From Diaminobutyricibacter sp049994905 (lineage in GTDB: Bacteria > Actinomycetota > Actinomycetes > Actinomycetales > Microbacteriaceae), in assembly GCF_049994905.1 (NCBI RefSeq), contig NZ_CP188258.1, positions 434,001 through 498,000 of the forward strand: a DNA stretch of 64,000 nt, written 5' to 3'. Shown piece by piece: positions 18,225-26,795 of this stretch. A program made the position numbers and the translations under genes. Position 1 is the first letter of the stretch, and every line of letters begins with the position of its first letter. Under the pieces are notes generated by a model that saw nothing but the letters and a program-made list of their open reading frames with translations, made no database searches and was not told where the DNA came from.

Positions 18225-18689
18225 CTAGGCGTCGCCCAGGGAAGACTTCTTGATCATCAAGCCGGCGCGGGTCGTTTCGCAGACGACCTCGTCACGCTGG
18301 TTGATTCCCAGGTGGCGAAACGTCACGATTCCGGAGTCACTACGACTCTCCGACTCGCGCACAGCAACGATTTCGGTTCGCACGCGGATGGTGTCTCCGT
18401 GGAAGACGGGCTTGGGAAACCTGGTCTCGGTGAAGCCGAGATTTCCGAGCGTCGTTCCATACGTTGTCTCGTGCATCGAGATTCCGCAGACGAGGCCATG
18501 CACGAAGAGGCTGTTCACCAGGCGCTGACCGTAAATCGAGTCCTTGCTGTACTCGGCATCCAGGTGAAGCGGAGCCATGTTCAACGTCAGCGTGCTGAAG
18601 AGCACGTTGTCCATCTCGGTGACCGTCCGGCGCACCTCGTGTTCGATGACCATTCCTGGTTCGAACTCCTCGAAATAGAGACCCGGCAT
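18225..18689 (-). CDS. MaoC-family (mesaconyl-CoA hydratase-like) hydratase
   Basis: 154 residues, single hot-dog fold. The start YFEEFEPGMVIEHEVRRTVT, then EMDNVLFSTLTLN and PLHLDAEYS, is characteristic of the MaoC subfamily that includes mesaconyl/itaconyl-CoA-type hydratases and the M. tuberculosis Rv2499c type. It should add or remove water on a 2-enoyl-CoA. It is the first gene of the minus-strand operon MaoC-ligase-dehydrogenase-racemase-CitE lyase. The MaoC plus CitE pairing mirrors known C5-dicarboxyl-CoA routes, although the exact substrate is inferred. The ribosome site GGGAG lies about seven bases before the ATG. Confidence 0.85.
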   Translation of the reverse strand: MPGLYFEEFEPGMVIEHEVRRTVTEMDNVLFSTLTLNMAPLHLDAEYSKDSIYGQRLVNSLFVHGLVCGISMHETTYGTTLGNLGFTETRFPKPVFHGDTIRVRTEIVAVRESESRSDSGIVTFRHLGINQRDEVVCETTRAGLMIKKSSLGDA

Positions 18690-18805
18690 GGGCGATCTCC
18701 CTTCATTTCATGGAGCCACGCGCTCGACGAGGCGCGACCCGGGGTAGATAAAGGCCTGTTCGCGCGGCGCTGGCAAACGCCGCTGTCCGCGTTCCTTATT
18801 CTAGG

Positions 18806-18821
18806 GATTTTATATAATATC
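18806..18821. promoter_or_regulatory. AT-rich operator, site 6 (MaoC-to-CitE operon)
   Basis: GATTTTATATAATATC pairs at 7 of 8 positions and contains TATAAT-like sequence. It lies about 117 bases upstream of the MaoC start. Confidence 0.65.
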
Positions 18822-18943
18822 GTCAAACTGCAGGCGAATGAGCGGGCTATGGCCATGCTGCCGAACGCACTCGAAAGGGTCGGTGGAAAAGGCTGGGGGA
18901 GGTGTTCGATCCCTAATCTCGCCGCGTTGCGTTCGCACCAGAA

Positions 18944-18957
18944 ATAGAATATATTAT
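18944..18957. promoter_or_regulatory. AT-rich operator, site 7 (ETF operon)
   Basis: ATAGAATATATTAT, with an AATATATT core, lies 86 bases before etfB. The same 14 bases recur exactly at 26844-26857. Confidence 0.65.
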
Positions 18958-19043
18958 TGACGTTTGCTTTGGAGGTCTCGCATGGAGTCGATACCAATGG
19001 GGCAACGTCGTCCACCACCCGGGTTCGATTCGAGGAGCCACGC

Positions 19044-19820
19044 ATGAAGATCGTCGTTCTGGTCAAAGAGGTGCCTGACACTTACGGGGATCGCAAGCTG
19101 GATCTGGAAACAGGTCTGGCCGACCGTGGGGCATCCGAGCCTGTCCTTGACGAAATCGGGGAACGCGCCCTCGAGGTGGCTCTGGCCTATGGCGACACAC
19201 ACGATGGCACAGAGATCACCGTGGTGACGGTCGCGCCCGAGGGAGCGACCGCGACGATCCGAAAGGCCCTGGCGATGGGCGCAGCTTCCGCGACCCATAT
19301 CGTCGACGATGCGCTGGTCGGAGCCGATGTGGGGCTGACGGCCGAGGTGCTTTCCGCGGCAGTTCGTCGCGAGGGCTTCGACCTTGTCATCACCGGCAAC
19401 GTGTCGACGGACGGTTCGGGTGGCGTAATGCCCGCAATGCTCGCGGAGCTGCTTGATGTGCCACACCTCACGGGCCTGTTCGAGGTCGAACTGAGCGAGA
19501 CCCAGGCCTCTGGATCCCGCGCGGTCGATGGCGGTGTACAGAAGGTTGTGGCGGATCTTCCTGCCGTGATCTCGATCACCGAGGCGCTCCCAGATGCACG
19601 ATTTCCGGCCTTCAAAGGGATTGTGGCGGCCAAGAAGAAGCCTTTGGAAGTCGTATCGACCAGCGACCTGGGCGTCGACGCCGGCGACCTTTCGGTTGCG
19701 CGCTCCATCATGCTGACCGTCGCCCAGAAGCCCCAACGGACAGCGGGCATCAAGATCGTCGACGAGGGCGACGGCGGCGAAAGACTTGCCGAGTTCCTCG
19801 TTCAGAACCGACTCGCGTAA
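19044..19820 (+). CDS. etfB: Electron transfer flavoprotein, beta subunit
   Basis: 258 residues from ATG 19044, six bases after GAGGAG. The beginning MKIVVLVKEVPDTYGDRKLD is the classic ETF-beta start, followed by VAPEGATATIRKALAMGAASA and the ITGNVSTDGSGGVMPAMLAELL segment. It forms a heterodimer with the next gene, accepts electrons from acyl-CoA dehydrogenases and binds AMP. Three acyl-CoA dehydrogenases lie within 8 kb, and the operon shares their AT-rich operator, so this ETF is probably dedicated to the island. Confidence 0.95.
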   Translation: MKIVVLVKEVPDTYGDRKLDLETGLADRGASEPVLDEIGERALEVALAYGDTHDGTEITVVTVAPEGATATIRKALAMGAASATHIVDDALVGADVGLTAEVLSAAVRREGFDLVITGNVSTDGSGGVMPAMLAELLDVPHLTGLFEVELSETQASGSRAVDGGVQKVVADLPAVISITEALPDARFPAFKGIVAAKKKPLEVVSTSDLGVDAGDLSVARSIMLTVAQKPQRTAGIKIVDEGDGGERLAEFLVQNRLA

Positions 19821-19833
19821 CGGAGGAAGCCCA

Positions 19834-20799
19834 ATGACTGACTACTCGAAGGATGCAATCCTGGTCGTGCTCGAGACGCTCGCATCGGGAGGCATCGAGA
19901 AGTCCGCCGCCGGTTTGATCGGCGCTGCAACTCAGATCGGGACTCCTGTCGCGCTCGTGTTCGGCGAGCATGCTGCCGCCGAGGCCGCCCGGCTGGGCGC
20001 GGCACGGGTGCTGGTCGCGCCTGCGCCCGACGACATGCTCGGTGTACCCGCAGTCGATGCGTTGGAGCAGGCGGTGTCGGTCGTCAGACCTGGGGCCATC
20101 CTGATCTCGCACTCTGTCAATGGCCGCGATGTCGCCGGACGTTTTGCCGCGCGCTCGCGCTCTGCGCTCGCGGTTGACGCCATAAGCGTGTCGCGAGATG
20201 AAGAAGGAGTCGTCGCTCACCATTCGGTGTACGGGGGAGCCTATAACGTAACCTCGGCGCCAACCTTCGGGGCGCCAGTGATCACGATTCGCCAAGGCGC
20301 CATCGACACACGTGCCGCGGAGCAGCCACTTCTTTCGGAGGCTCTCGAGGTCCCCTTGTCCGGACGACGTGCCGCCCGGATCCTGGCGTTCGAAGCCTCG
20401 GCTGAGGCGTCGTCCCGTCCCGAACTGCGCGGCGCGGCCAAGGTCGTCTCGGGTGGGCGCGGGTTGGGCTCGAAGGAGCAGTTCGCCCTCGTAGAGCAGC
20501 TGGCGGACGCTCTCGGTGCGGCCGTCGGCGCTTCGCGCGCCGCTGTCGACGCCGGTTACATCCCGCAGACGCACCAGGTCGGGCAGACCGGTGTCTCGGT
20601 GTCGCCGCAGCTCTATGTGGCGCTCGGCATCTCGGGTGCCATCCAGCATCGCGCCGGGATGCAGACGGCCAAGACGATTGTGGCAATCAACAAAGACGGG
20701 GAGGCGCCGATTTTCGACATCGCAGATTTCGGCGTAGTCGGCGATGTCTTCAAGGTCGTGCCGCAGCTGATTTCTGCGCTCGAGGCACGGAAGCGGTAG
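19834..20799 (+). CDS. etfA: Electron transfer flavoprotein, alpha subunit
   Basis: 321 residues from ATG 19834 after CGGAGGAAG. The N-terminal domain starts DAILVVLETLASGG. The C-terminal FAD-binding domain is clear: VVSGGRGLGSKEQF, ASRAAVDAGYIP, QVGQTGVSVSPQLYVALGISGAIQH, AINKDGEAPIF and ADFGVVGDVFKVVP. It carries the FAD that takes electrons from acyl-CoA dehydrogenases and hands them to a membrane acceptor. It lies 13 bases after etfB and 4 bases before a membrane cytochrome b gene, an arrangement that may show where the electrons go. Confidence 0.95.
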   Translation: MTDYSKDAILVVLETLASGGIEKSAAGLIGAATQIGTPVALVFGEHAAAEAARLGAARVLVAPAPDDMLGVPAVDALEQAVSVVRPGAILISHSVNGRDVAGRFAARSRSALAVDAISVSRDEEGVVAHHSVYGGAYNVTSAPTFGAPVITIRQGAIDTRAAEQPLLSEALEVPLSGRRAARILAFEASAEASSRPELRGAAKVVSGGRGLGSKEQFALVEQLADALGAAVGASRAAVDAGYIPQTHQVGQTGVSVSPQLYVALGISGAIQHRAGMQTAKTIVAINKDGEAPIFDIADFGVVGDVFKVVPQLISALEARKR

Positions 20800-20803
20800 A
20801 CGA

Positions 20804-22276
20804 GTGGCGACTTACACGCTTGAACTCCGTCGAGGATTGCCGCGCATCTCTGGCGGTGAACCGTGGCCGCCCTCGAGCGGCGAGCCGGCGGCAGCCGAGA
20901 TGGGGGAGATTGCAGCCGTTGATGCCGTCGTCGTGGCGGCCCCGAGTGCTCCAACGGGTGTCGCGTCGGTGGCCGCGCCGGCGGTCGTGGCCACGGTCGC
21001 GGCGCCAGCCTCGATGCGACGCGGCCTACCCCGAGTTCGCGGAGCTGCGCCGTGGCCTCCCACCGCAGGGTCGACATCGGCGACCGCGACGATGACGGAG
21101 ACCTCCGCGGCCTCCGCCGTTCAGGTCGGGGTTGCGGACACCTCGCATTCGGTGGAGAACGTCATTGTTACCGTCGCTGCGGCCGAGCCGGATTTGCCGC
21201 CCGACGTGCCCCCGACGTCGGAACAAAGCGATGCAGTGTCGCGAACCGAGGCAGTCGCGACCCCCGTCGAAGTCACGAGCTCACCGGCAGAGTCGATCCG
21301 GAGCACTCCAGTTCCACAGGCGTCACCTCCTCGCGGTCCACACGTCTCCGCGGGTAAGAAGGGGCGCGAGCCGATCGTTCTCGGCTCGCGGTCTCTCGCC
21401 CAGTGGGTGCGGCTCATGGTCGCGATCGTCGTCGGGGTGATCGTCGCTGCAGCGATCATCGTACTTGCCGCTCGAGGAGTGACCACACTGCCCGGAGTGC
21501 CGGAGTTTCTGCAGCGGTACCCGGGGTCGTACGCCCTCCCGGACTCCGTGGAACCTGGTTTTCCAGCGTGGGCGAGATGGGCCCACTACCTCAACTTCTT
21601 CTTCATGGTGCTGATCGTCCGCACCGGGCTGATAGTGAGGTATCAGCGCAAGCCGCCGGCGTTCTACACACCGAAGCGCGGCGGTAAAAAGGTGAGCATC
21701 TATCTCTGGCTCCACACCGGGCTCGACCTGCTTTGGCTCCTGAACGGTCTGGTCTTCGTGGTGTTGCTGTTCGCGACGGGTGCATGGCCCCGGATTGTGC
21801 CGACCAGCTGGGCCGTGTTTCCCAATGCGCTCTCTGCACTGCTTCAATACCTCACGCTGCAATGGCCGGTTGAAAACGGTTGGGTGAACTACAACAGTCT
21901 GCAGCAGCTGATGTATTTCGCGGTCGTCTTCATTGCAGCGCCATTGGCAGCGATCACTGGAATACGGATGAGTTCCTGGTGGCCGAAGAACTCCCCGCGC
22001 CTCGACCGGATCTACCCCGCCCCTCTCGCGCGTGCGATCCATTTCCCGACGATGCTGTTCTTCGTCCTCTTCGTGATCATCCACGTCTTTCTGGTGTTCG
22101 CTACGGGCGCCCTGCAAAACCTCAACCACATGTTCGCGGGCACCGACGAGATCAGCTGGACGGGGTTCTGGATCTTCGCAGCAGGACTCGCAGTGGTCGT
22201 AGCGGTGTGGTTGCTCGTGCGGCCCCTCGTGCTTGCACCGATTGCCAATGTCTTCGGCCGAGTCAGCAACCGATAG
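20804..22276 (+). CDS. Membrane cytochrome b-type protein with long N-terminal tail, linked to ETF
   Basis: 490 residues from GTG 20804. Residues 1-185 are a low-complexity Ala/Pro/Val tail with two copies of one motif, RRGLPRISGGEPWPP (9-23) and RRGLPRVRGAAPWPP (72-86). Membrane segments follow. Histidines in them (His261 in ARWAHYLN, His304 in LWLHTG, His413 and His427 in AIHFPTMLFFVLFVIIHVF) fit two b hemes, as in the formate dehydrogenase/hydrogenase cytochrome b fold. No iron-sulfur or flavin motif is seen. Being four bases after etfA, it may link ETF to the quinone pool. That role is inferred from position; it is not a known ETF:quinone oxidoreductase. Confidence 0.75.
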   Translation: MATYTLELRRGLPRISGGEPWPPSSGEPAAAEMGEIAAVDAVVVAAPSAPTGVASVAAPAVVATVAAPASMRRGLPRVRGAAPWPPTAGSTSATATMTETSAASAVQVGVADTSHSVENVIVTVAAAEPDLPPDVPPTSEQSDAVSRTEAVATPVEVTSSPAESIRSTPVPQASPPRGPHVSAGKKGREPIVLGSRSLAQWVRLMVAIVVGVIVAAAIIVLAARGVTTLPGVPEFLQRYPGSYALPDSVEPGFPAWARWAHYLNFFFMVLIVRTGLIVRYQRKPPAFYTPKRGGKKVSIYLWLHTGLDLLWLLNGLVFVVLLFATGAWPRIVPTSWAVFPNALSALLQYLTLQWPVENGWVNYNSLQQLMYFAVVFIAAPLAAITGIRMSSWWPKNSPRLDRIYPAPLARAIHFPTMLFFVLFVIIHVFLVFATGALQNLNHMFAGTDEISWTGFWIFAAGLAVVVAVWLLVRPLVLAPIANVFGRVSNR

Positions 22277-22286
22277 GAGTGTTCCG

Positions 22287-23114
22287 TTGAGCGGAAAGCG
22301 TGACCCGATCTCGTATCTCTTCGTGCCGGCGTCACGACCCGACCGCTATGGGAAGGCCTGCGATAGCGCAGCCGATGCCGTCATCATCGACCTCGAAGAC
22401 GCGGTGGCAGCGGATGAAAAGGACGAAGCGCTGGAGCATCTGCGAAATGCCCTTGAGCAGGGGCTGCCTCGTCCGGTGCACGTGCGAATCAACTCTGCTG
22501 ATTCGCGATGGTTCGACCGCGACATCGCGATGCTCGACGAGATCTCGGAGAGCGCGCGCGATTGCATCGCCGGTGTGTTCGTGCCCAAAGCAGAGGATCC
22601 CGACACAATCGAGCGCGTACGCGCTGTTCTTGGAGCGGCGGCTGAGATTGTGCCCATCATCGAGAGCGCCGCCGGCGTGGCCCGGGTTGAGGACCTCAGC
22701 GCGGTCCGTGGAGTTACTCGCTTCGCAGTCGGTGCCGCTGATCTTTCGTTTGATCTCGACACCGATATCGCTTCGGCGACCATCGATTGGGTGTATGCCC
22801 GCTTGGTGGTCGCGTCTCGGGTCGCTGGACTCGCCGCTCCTGTGGGCTCACCGCCTTTCGAGATCAAGAACCTCGACGCAGTGCGCAGAGAAGCTGTGCG
22901 ACTACGAGGGCTCGGTGCGACCGCACAGTTGTGCATTCATCCCGCCCAGATCGCGCCGATTCTCGCGGGCTTTCTACCGAGCGCGGAACGGGTCGACTGG
23001 GCCAGGCGTGTCATGTCAAGCGGTGGCGGCGGGGCTTCGCAGGTTGACGGTCAGATGATCGACAAGCCGCTTTGGGAACGTGCCAGGCGCATACTCGCAC
23101 AGGCGGCGCGCTGA
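22287..23114 (+). CDS. CitE-like beta-hydroxyacyl-CoA lyase, second
   Basis: 275 residues from TTG 22287, seven bases after AGGAG. The CitE barrel motifs are SYLFVPASRPDR, AVIIDLEDAV, the arginine in HVRINSADS, the metal-binding glutamate in PIIESAAG, GAADLSFDLDTD, and CIHPAQI. It belongs to the same family as the 12958-13854 protein but is clearly diverged, so it may cleave a different beta-hydroxyacyl-CoA. It is the last gene of the etfB-etfA-cytochrome b operon and ends at a hairpin. Confidence 0.88.
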   Translation: MSGKRDPISYLFVPASRPDRYGKACDSAADAVIIDLEDAVAADEKDEALEHLRNALEQGLPRPVHVRINSADSRWFDRDIAMLDEISESARDCIAGVFVPKAEDPDTIERVRAVLGAAAEIVPIIESAAGVARVEDLSAVRGVTRFAVGAADLSFDLDTDIASATIDWVYARLVVASRVAGLAAPVGSPPFEIKNLDAVRREAVRLRGLGATAQLCIHPAQIAPILAGFLPSAERVDWARRVMSSGGGGASQVDGQMIDKPLWERARRILAQAAR

Positions 23115-23131
23115 GGGAACGTTCCTCGGTT

Positions 23132-23158
23132 GATGAGGCGAGCGATCCGCTTCATCAG
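23132..23158. terminator. Bidirectional hairpin terminator
   Basis: TGATGAGGCG pairs with CGCTTCATCA (one G-U) around a 7-base loop, between the convergent lyase and GntR genes. Confidence 0.6.
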
Positions 23159-23166
23159 AGACGTGG

Positions 23167-23877
23167 TCAGAAACGCTCGACGGGTTCTGCCGACGATTCC
23201 CAGAAGCCGCGATCGGCGAGGAGCTGGATGACGGTCGTCGCGGCATCGTGTCGGTGCTTCGCGGTGAGCGACCTGGCAAGTCTTGAGTCGTGCGCAGCGA
23301 TCGCATTGAAGATCTGGGAGTGCATGGGAGCGGCCTCATCGGCGTGCTCCTCCAGCGTGGCGTAGTAGGGGGTCGGCAGTCGACGGACGACGGCACCCAG
23401 CATGTTGGAGAGCTGGTCGGAGTGCGCGGCAAGGTTGATCGCCCGATGGAACTGCTGGCGAAGATGGCCGGCCTCAGCGATATTTCCACGCGCGATCGCC
23501 TGGTTGCACTCGTCGTGGATGCTCGCGAGGTTCGCGAGCTCCTGCTCGGTGATTCGCTTTGCAGCGCGGGCCGCCAATTCGCCCGCGATCTGCCCCTGCA
23601 CCCAGAAGATGTCGTAGACATCCTCGCGCGTGATTTCGGCGACGACGAAACCTCGACGCGGAATCGAATCGACAAGGCCTTCGCCGCTGAGCATTACGAG
23701 GCCCTCTCGCACCGGCGTGATGCTCACGCCGACCATTTCGGCGATCGGATCCATGCGCAGGAACTCGCCTGGCTTCAACTCGCCTGCGAGAATTCGGTCC
23801 CTGATGTAGTTGGCGACTTCTTCGGGTAGCTGCCGTCGTGCTTCACCATTCACCAGTGCGGGGGCATTGAGGCTCAC
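23167..23877 (-). CDS. GntR-family regulator, FCD domain (second)
   Basis: 236 residues from GTG 23877, seven bases after AAAGG. The winged helix contains LPEEVANYIRDRILAGELKPG, recognition helix SITPVREGL and wing RRGFVVAEI. The FCD domain shows HDECNQAI, QQFHRAINLA and a final histidine in LTAKHRHDAA. The helix is nearly the same as in the 1558-2208 regulator (SATPVREAL), so the two may bind the same AT-rich operators. An operator-like sequence lies just upstream, which suggests autoregulation. The effector is probably an acid or acyl-CoA of the pathway, but this cannot be read from sequence. Confidence 0.92.
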   Translation of the reverse strand: MSLNAPALVNGEARRQLPEEVANYIRDRILAGELKPGEFLRMDPIAEMVGVSITPVREGLVMLSGEGLVDSIPRRGFVVAEITREDVYDIFWVQGQIAGELAARAAKRITEQELANLASIHDECNQAIARGNIAEAGHLRQQFHRAINLAAHSDQLSNMLGAVVRRLPTPYYATLEEHADEAAPMHSQIFNAIAAHDSRLARSLTAKHRHDAATTVIQLLADRGFWESSAEPVERF

Positions 23878-23918
23878 GTGGCAACCTTTCGAGTGAACAG
23901 ATTTACTATCCTCTACCG

Positions 23919-23931
23919 AATATAACGTATT
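23919..23931. promoter_or_regulatory. AT-rich operator, site 8 (second GntR)
   Basis: AATATAACGTATT has matching AATA/TATT ends. It lies 42 bases before the GntR start and after the stop of the preceding acyl-CoA dehydrogenase. Confidence 0.5.
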
Positions 23932-23995
23932 TTGTAGTGCGGACGACGGAGGGCAGGCTCTCCGTCGAGTGCGACGCGGTGGGTCCGCCGGCCCG

Positions 23996-25147
23996 CTACA
24001 TGCCCTGTGCTTTGAGCAGCTGGCGGGCCAGTACCAGCTTCTGCACTTCACTGGTTCCTTCGTAGATGCGGAAGAGGCGTGCCGCTCGGTAGAAACGCTC
24101 TACAGGTACTGCGCGCATGTAACCGAGGCCGCCATGGATCTGCACACCACGGTCGGCGACTCGCCCGAGCATCTCACTTGCGAACAACTTCGACGCAGAC
24201 GGACCGAGCTTTCGATCGGTACCGTCTCTGAAGTCTGCGGCAGCATCGAGGGCGAGCGATTTCGCCGCGCGCAATTCCGCGTAGGACTCTCCGATCATGC
24301 CCTGGATGAGTTGGAACGTACCGATGGGCGTTCCGCCTTGGGTGGCGGTGGCAGCGTGGGCGATGGACTCGTCGAGGATGCGCTGTGCCTGACCAACGCA
24401 GACTGCCGAAATGTGCAGTCGGCCTTTCGCCAGAGACGCCATGGCCGCGTGGAATCCAACCTCCTCCTGCCCGCCGATGAGGCGGTCCGCGCTGACTTCG
24501 ACGTCGTCGAAGTAGAGCTCACTCGTCCACGCGCCCGCTTGGCCCATCTTCTTGTCGTGCGGACCGATGGTGACGCCGGGGGCATCGGTGTCGACGAGGA
24601 ATGCCGAGATGCCCTTGGTGGTACCGGACGTGGTCGGATCGGTGCGAGCAAAGACAATGAGTACTTGCGCGAGCTGAGCGTTCGTGATGAAACGCTTGGA
24701 GCCGTTGATCACATAGGTATCGCCATCGCGCGCCGCCGAGGTCCGTAGGCCGCTCGGATCCGACCCGGCGTCTGCTTCGGTCAGGGCGAAAGAAGCGATT
24801 ACTTCACCTGAGGCGAGGCGCGGAAGCCAGGACTGCTTCTGCTCTTCTGTGCCGTAGTTGACCAAGACCTGGCCGGCTATCCCGTTGTTCGTGCCGAACA
24901 GCGAACGGAACGCGGGGGTGGTGTAGCCGAGCTCCATCGCGAGTTGCACATCTTGAACCGCGTCGAGTCCGATTCCGCCGTACTCCTCTGGAATCGCCCA
25001 ACCGAACAGGCCCATCTCCTTCGACTCGGCGATGAGGTCGTCAGGGATGCGATCCTCTTCTTCGATCTGCTCTTCGAGGGGCACGACTCGCGTGCGGACG
25101 AAGTCCCGGACTGTGTCGAGCACATCCTTGAAGTCCTCTGGGTCCAC
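23996..25147 (-). CDS. Acyl-CoA dehydrogenase (second)
   Basis: 383 residues from GTG 25147, eight bases after AAAGGA. Motifs are SFALTEADAGSDPS for FAD/substrate binding, VINGSKRFITNA, and the canonical catalytic region LFRIYEGTSEVQ, with Glu363 as the base. This is the standard position, unlike in the 15064-16227 paralogue. It should form a 2-enoyl-CoA and reduce ETF. It is the third gene of the minus operon dehydrogenase-MaoC-dehydrogenase, 32 bases after the MaoC gene. Confidence 0.92.
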   Translation of the reverse strand: MDPEDFKDVLDTVRDFVRTRVVPLEEQIEEEDRIPDDLIAESKEMGLFGWAIPEEYGGIGLDAVQDVQLAMELGYTTPAFRSLFGTNNGIAGQVLVNYGTEEQKQSWLPRLASGEVIASFALTEADAGSDPSGLRTSAARDGDTYVINGSKRFITNAQLAQVLIVFARTDPTTSGTTKGISAFLVDTDAPGVTIGPHDKKMGQAGAWTSELYFDDVEVSADRLIGGQEEVGFHAAMASLAKGRLHISAVCVGQAQRILDESIAHAATATQGGTPIGTFQLIQGMIGESYAELRAAKSLALDAAADFRDGTDRKLGPSASKLFASEMLGRVADRGVQIHGGLGYMRAVPVERFYRAARLFRIYEGTSEVQKLVLARQLLKAQGM

Positions 25148-25179
25148 GATGTGGTTCCTTTCTGAATGGTGCCGATCGG

Positions 25180-25641
25180 TCAGGCTTTGAAGAGGATGAG
25201 GGTCTGCGCTACGCACACCGGGCGGCCGCCGGTGTCGGAATCGAGCTGGTGTGCGAACGTGACGCGTGTGCCTGATGGTGTTTCGTCGACGCTGACGATG
25301 GAGACACGATCCCTGACGCGATCCCCCGATCGAAGGGGCGCCGGGAAGCGAACCTTTTCAAGACCGTAATTCACGCGGGCCGAAAACCCGAGCACGTCAT
25401 ATACCTGGTTTGCAAGGACCGGAATGAGTGAGAGTACGAGATAGCCATGGGCGATCGTCGTGCCGAACGGTCCGAGCGCCGCTCGCGCTGGGTCGACGTG
25501 AATCCATTGCTCGTCGCCGGTGGTGCGCGCAAAGTCGTCGATCATGCGCTGATCGACGGTGATCCATTCGCTCGTGCCCAGCTCGCGCCCGATGAACGCC
25601 TCGAAACCCGGAGCTCCCTCGATCATCTGCACCTTAGCCAT
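25180..25641 (-). CDS. MaoC-family (R)-enoyl-CoA hydratase
   Basis: 153 residues with the hydratase-2 motif: MIDDFARTTGDEQWIHVDPARA, with the catalytic Asp and His, then GPFGTTIAHGYLVLSLIP. The ending CVAQTLILFKA is usual. It should hydrate trans-2-enoyl-CoA to (R)-3-hydroxyacyl-CoA, which suits the MFE2-like SDR at 10564-11460. It lies two bases after the upstream acyl-CoA dehydrogenase stop. It belongs to a different MaoC subgroup from the 18225-18689 protein (mesaconyl-CoA hydratase-like). Confidence 0.9.
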   Translation of the reverse strand: MAKVQMIEGAPGFEAFIGRELGTSEWITVDQRMIDDFARTTGDEQWIHVDPARAALGPFGTTIAHGYLVLSLIPVLANQVYDVLGFSARVNYGLEKVRFPAPLRSGDRVRDRVSIVSVDETPSGTRVTFAHQLDSDTGGRPVCVAQTLILFKA

Positions 25642-25643
25642 GC

Positions 25644-26795
25644 CTAGATCCCGCCTCGTGAGACGAGCTGCGCGGCGATGACGTTGCGCTGTATCTCATT
25701 GGTGCCCTCGCCGACAATCATGAGTGGGGCATCCCGGAAGTAGCGTTCCACGTCGAATTCGGTGGAGTAGCCGTAACCGCCATGGATCCGCACAGCGTTC
25801 AGGGCGATCTCCATGCCGACCTCCGAGGCGAAGAGCTTCGCCATGCCGGCCTCCATGTCGCACCGTTCGCCGCGGTCATACTTCTCGGCGGCGTAGTTCG
25901 TCAGTTGACGTGCTGCCGTGAGCTTCGTGGCCATGTCGGCGAGATAGTGCCCGATCGCCTGGTGCTTCCAGATCGGAACGCCGAAGCTCTCGCGCTGTTG
26001 GGCGTACTTCAGCGCATCCTCGAGTGCCGCGGCACCAACGCCGAGCGCGCGAGCGGCCACGTTGATGCGACCGGTCTCAAGTCCCCGCATCATCTGGCCG
26101 AACCCTTTACCGGGCTCCAGCCCGAGGATCTGACTCTTCGGGACTCGGCAGTCAGTGAAGATCAGCTCACATGTCTCGACACCCTTGTATCCCAGCTTGG
26201 GAAGGTCGCGTGAGACCTCGAGGCCTGGTCCTTGCTCGACCAGCACAACGGATATTCCCTTATGACGAGGCTGAGCGTTCGGGTCGGTCTTGCAGAGCAC
26301 GGCGATAAGCCCGGACCTGCGCGCATTCGAGATCCACATCTTTGAGCCGTTGATGACCAGGTCGTTGCCGTCTTCCTTGGCGATCGTTGTCATCGCCTGG
26401 AGATCGGACCCGCCTCCCGGCTCGGTGAGTGCCATGGTCGCGCGCAGCTCGCCGGTGGCCATCCGCGGGAGATACTTCTGTTTCTGATCTTCGGTGCCGT
26501 ACTCCGTCAGAAGCTTCGCCACGACCGTGTGCCCGCCCATGGCGCCCGCCAGCGACATCCAGCCGCGGGACAGTTCCTCGGTCACCCGTGCGTAGCACGG
26601 CATCGAGACGGGCATTCCCCCGTATTCCTCCGGTACCGCGAGCCCGTAGATCCCGATCTCTTTCATCTGCTCGATCCAACGCGCGGGGTACTCGTTGGCG
26701 TGCTCGAGGTCGCGAACGGACGGTTTGACATCCCGGTCGATGAAGGCGTGGACGGTGTCCACGAGGAGCTGCTCTTCTTCGCTGAGCTGGGGCAT
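25644..26795 (-). CDS. Acyl-CoA dehydrogenase (third)
   Basis: 383 residues, ATG 26795, with GAGG five bases upstream. Motifs are ATMALTEPGGGSDLQA, VINGSKMWISNARRS, and the catalytic region LMIVGEGTNEIQ, with Glu363 in the usual place. It is the first gene of its operon and is controlled by site 9. A different oxidation step or chain-length preference from the other two dehydrogenases is likely. Electrons should go to the etfBA product. Confidence 0.92.
   Translation of the reverse strand: MPQLSEEEQLLVDTVHAFIDRDVKPSVRDLEHANEYPARWIEQMKEIGIYGLAVPEEYGGMPVSMPCYARVTEELSRGWMSLAGAMGGHTVVAKLLTEYGTEDQKQKYLPRMATGELRATMALTEPGGGSDLQAMTTIAKEDGNDLVINGSKMWISNARRSGLIAVLCKTDPNAQPRHKGISVVLVEQGPGLEVSRDLPKLGYKGVETCELIFTDCRVPKSQILGLEPGKGFGQMMRGLETGRINVAARALGVGAAALEDALKYAQQRESFGVPIWKHQAIGHYLADMATKLTAARQLTNYAAEKYDRGERCDMEAGMAKLFASEVGMEIALNAVRIHGGYGYSTEFDVERYFRDAPLMIVGEGTNEIQRNVIAAQLVSRGGI

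Larger units (their letters stand above)
18690..19043. other. Divergent promoter region (354 bases, two operators)
   Basis: No gene is supported here. The region separates the MaoC-first operon (minus) from etfB (plus). It carries two copies of the island's AT-rich motif, one near each gene, so each direction probably has its own regulated promoter. Confidence 0.6.
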
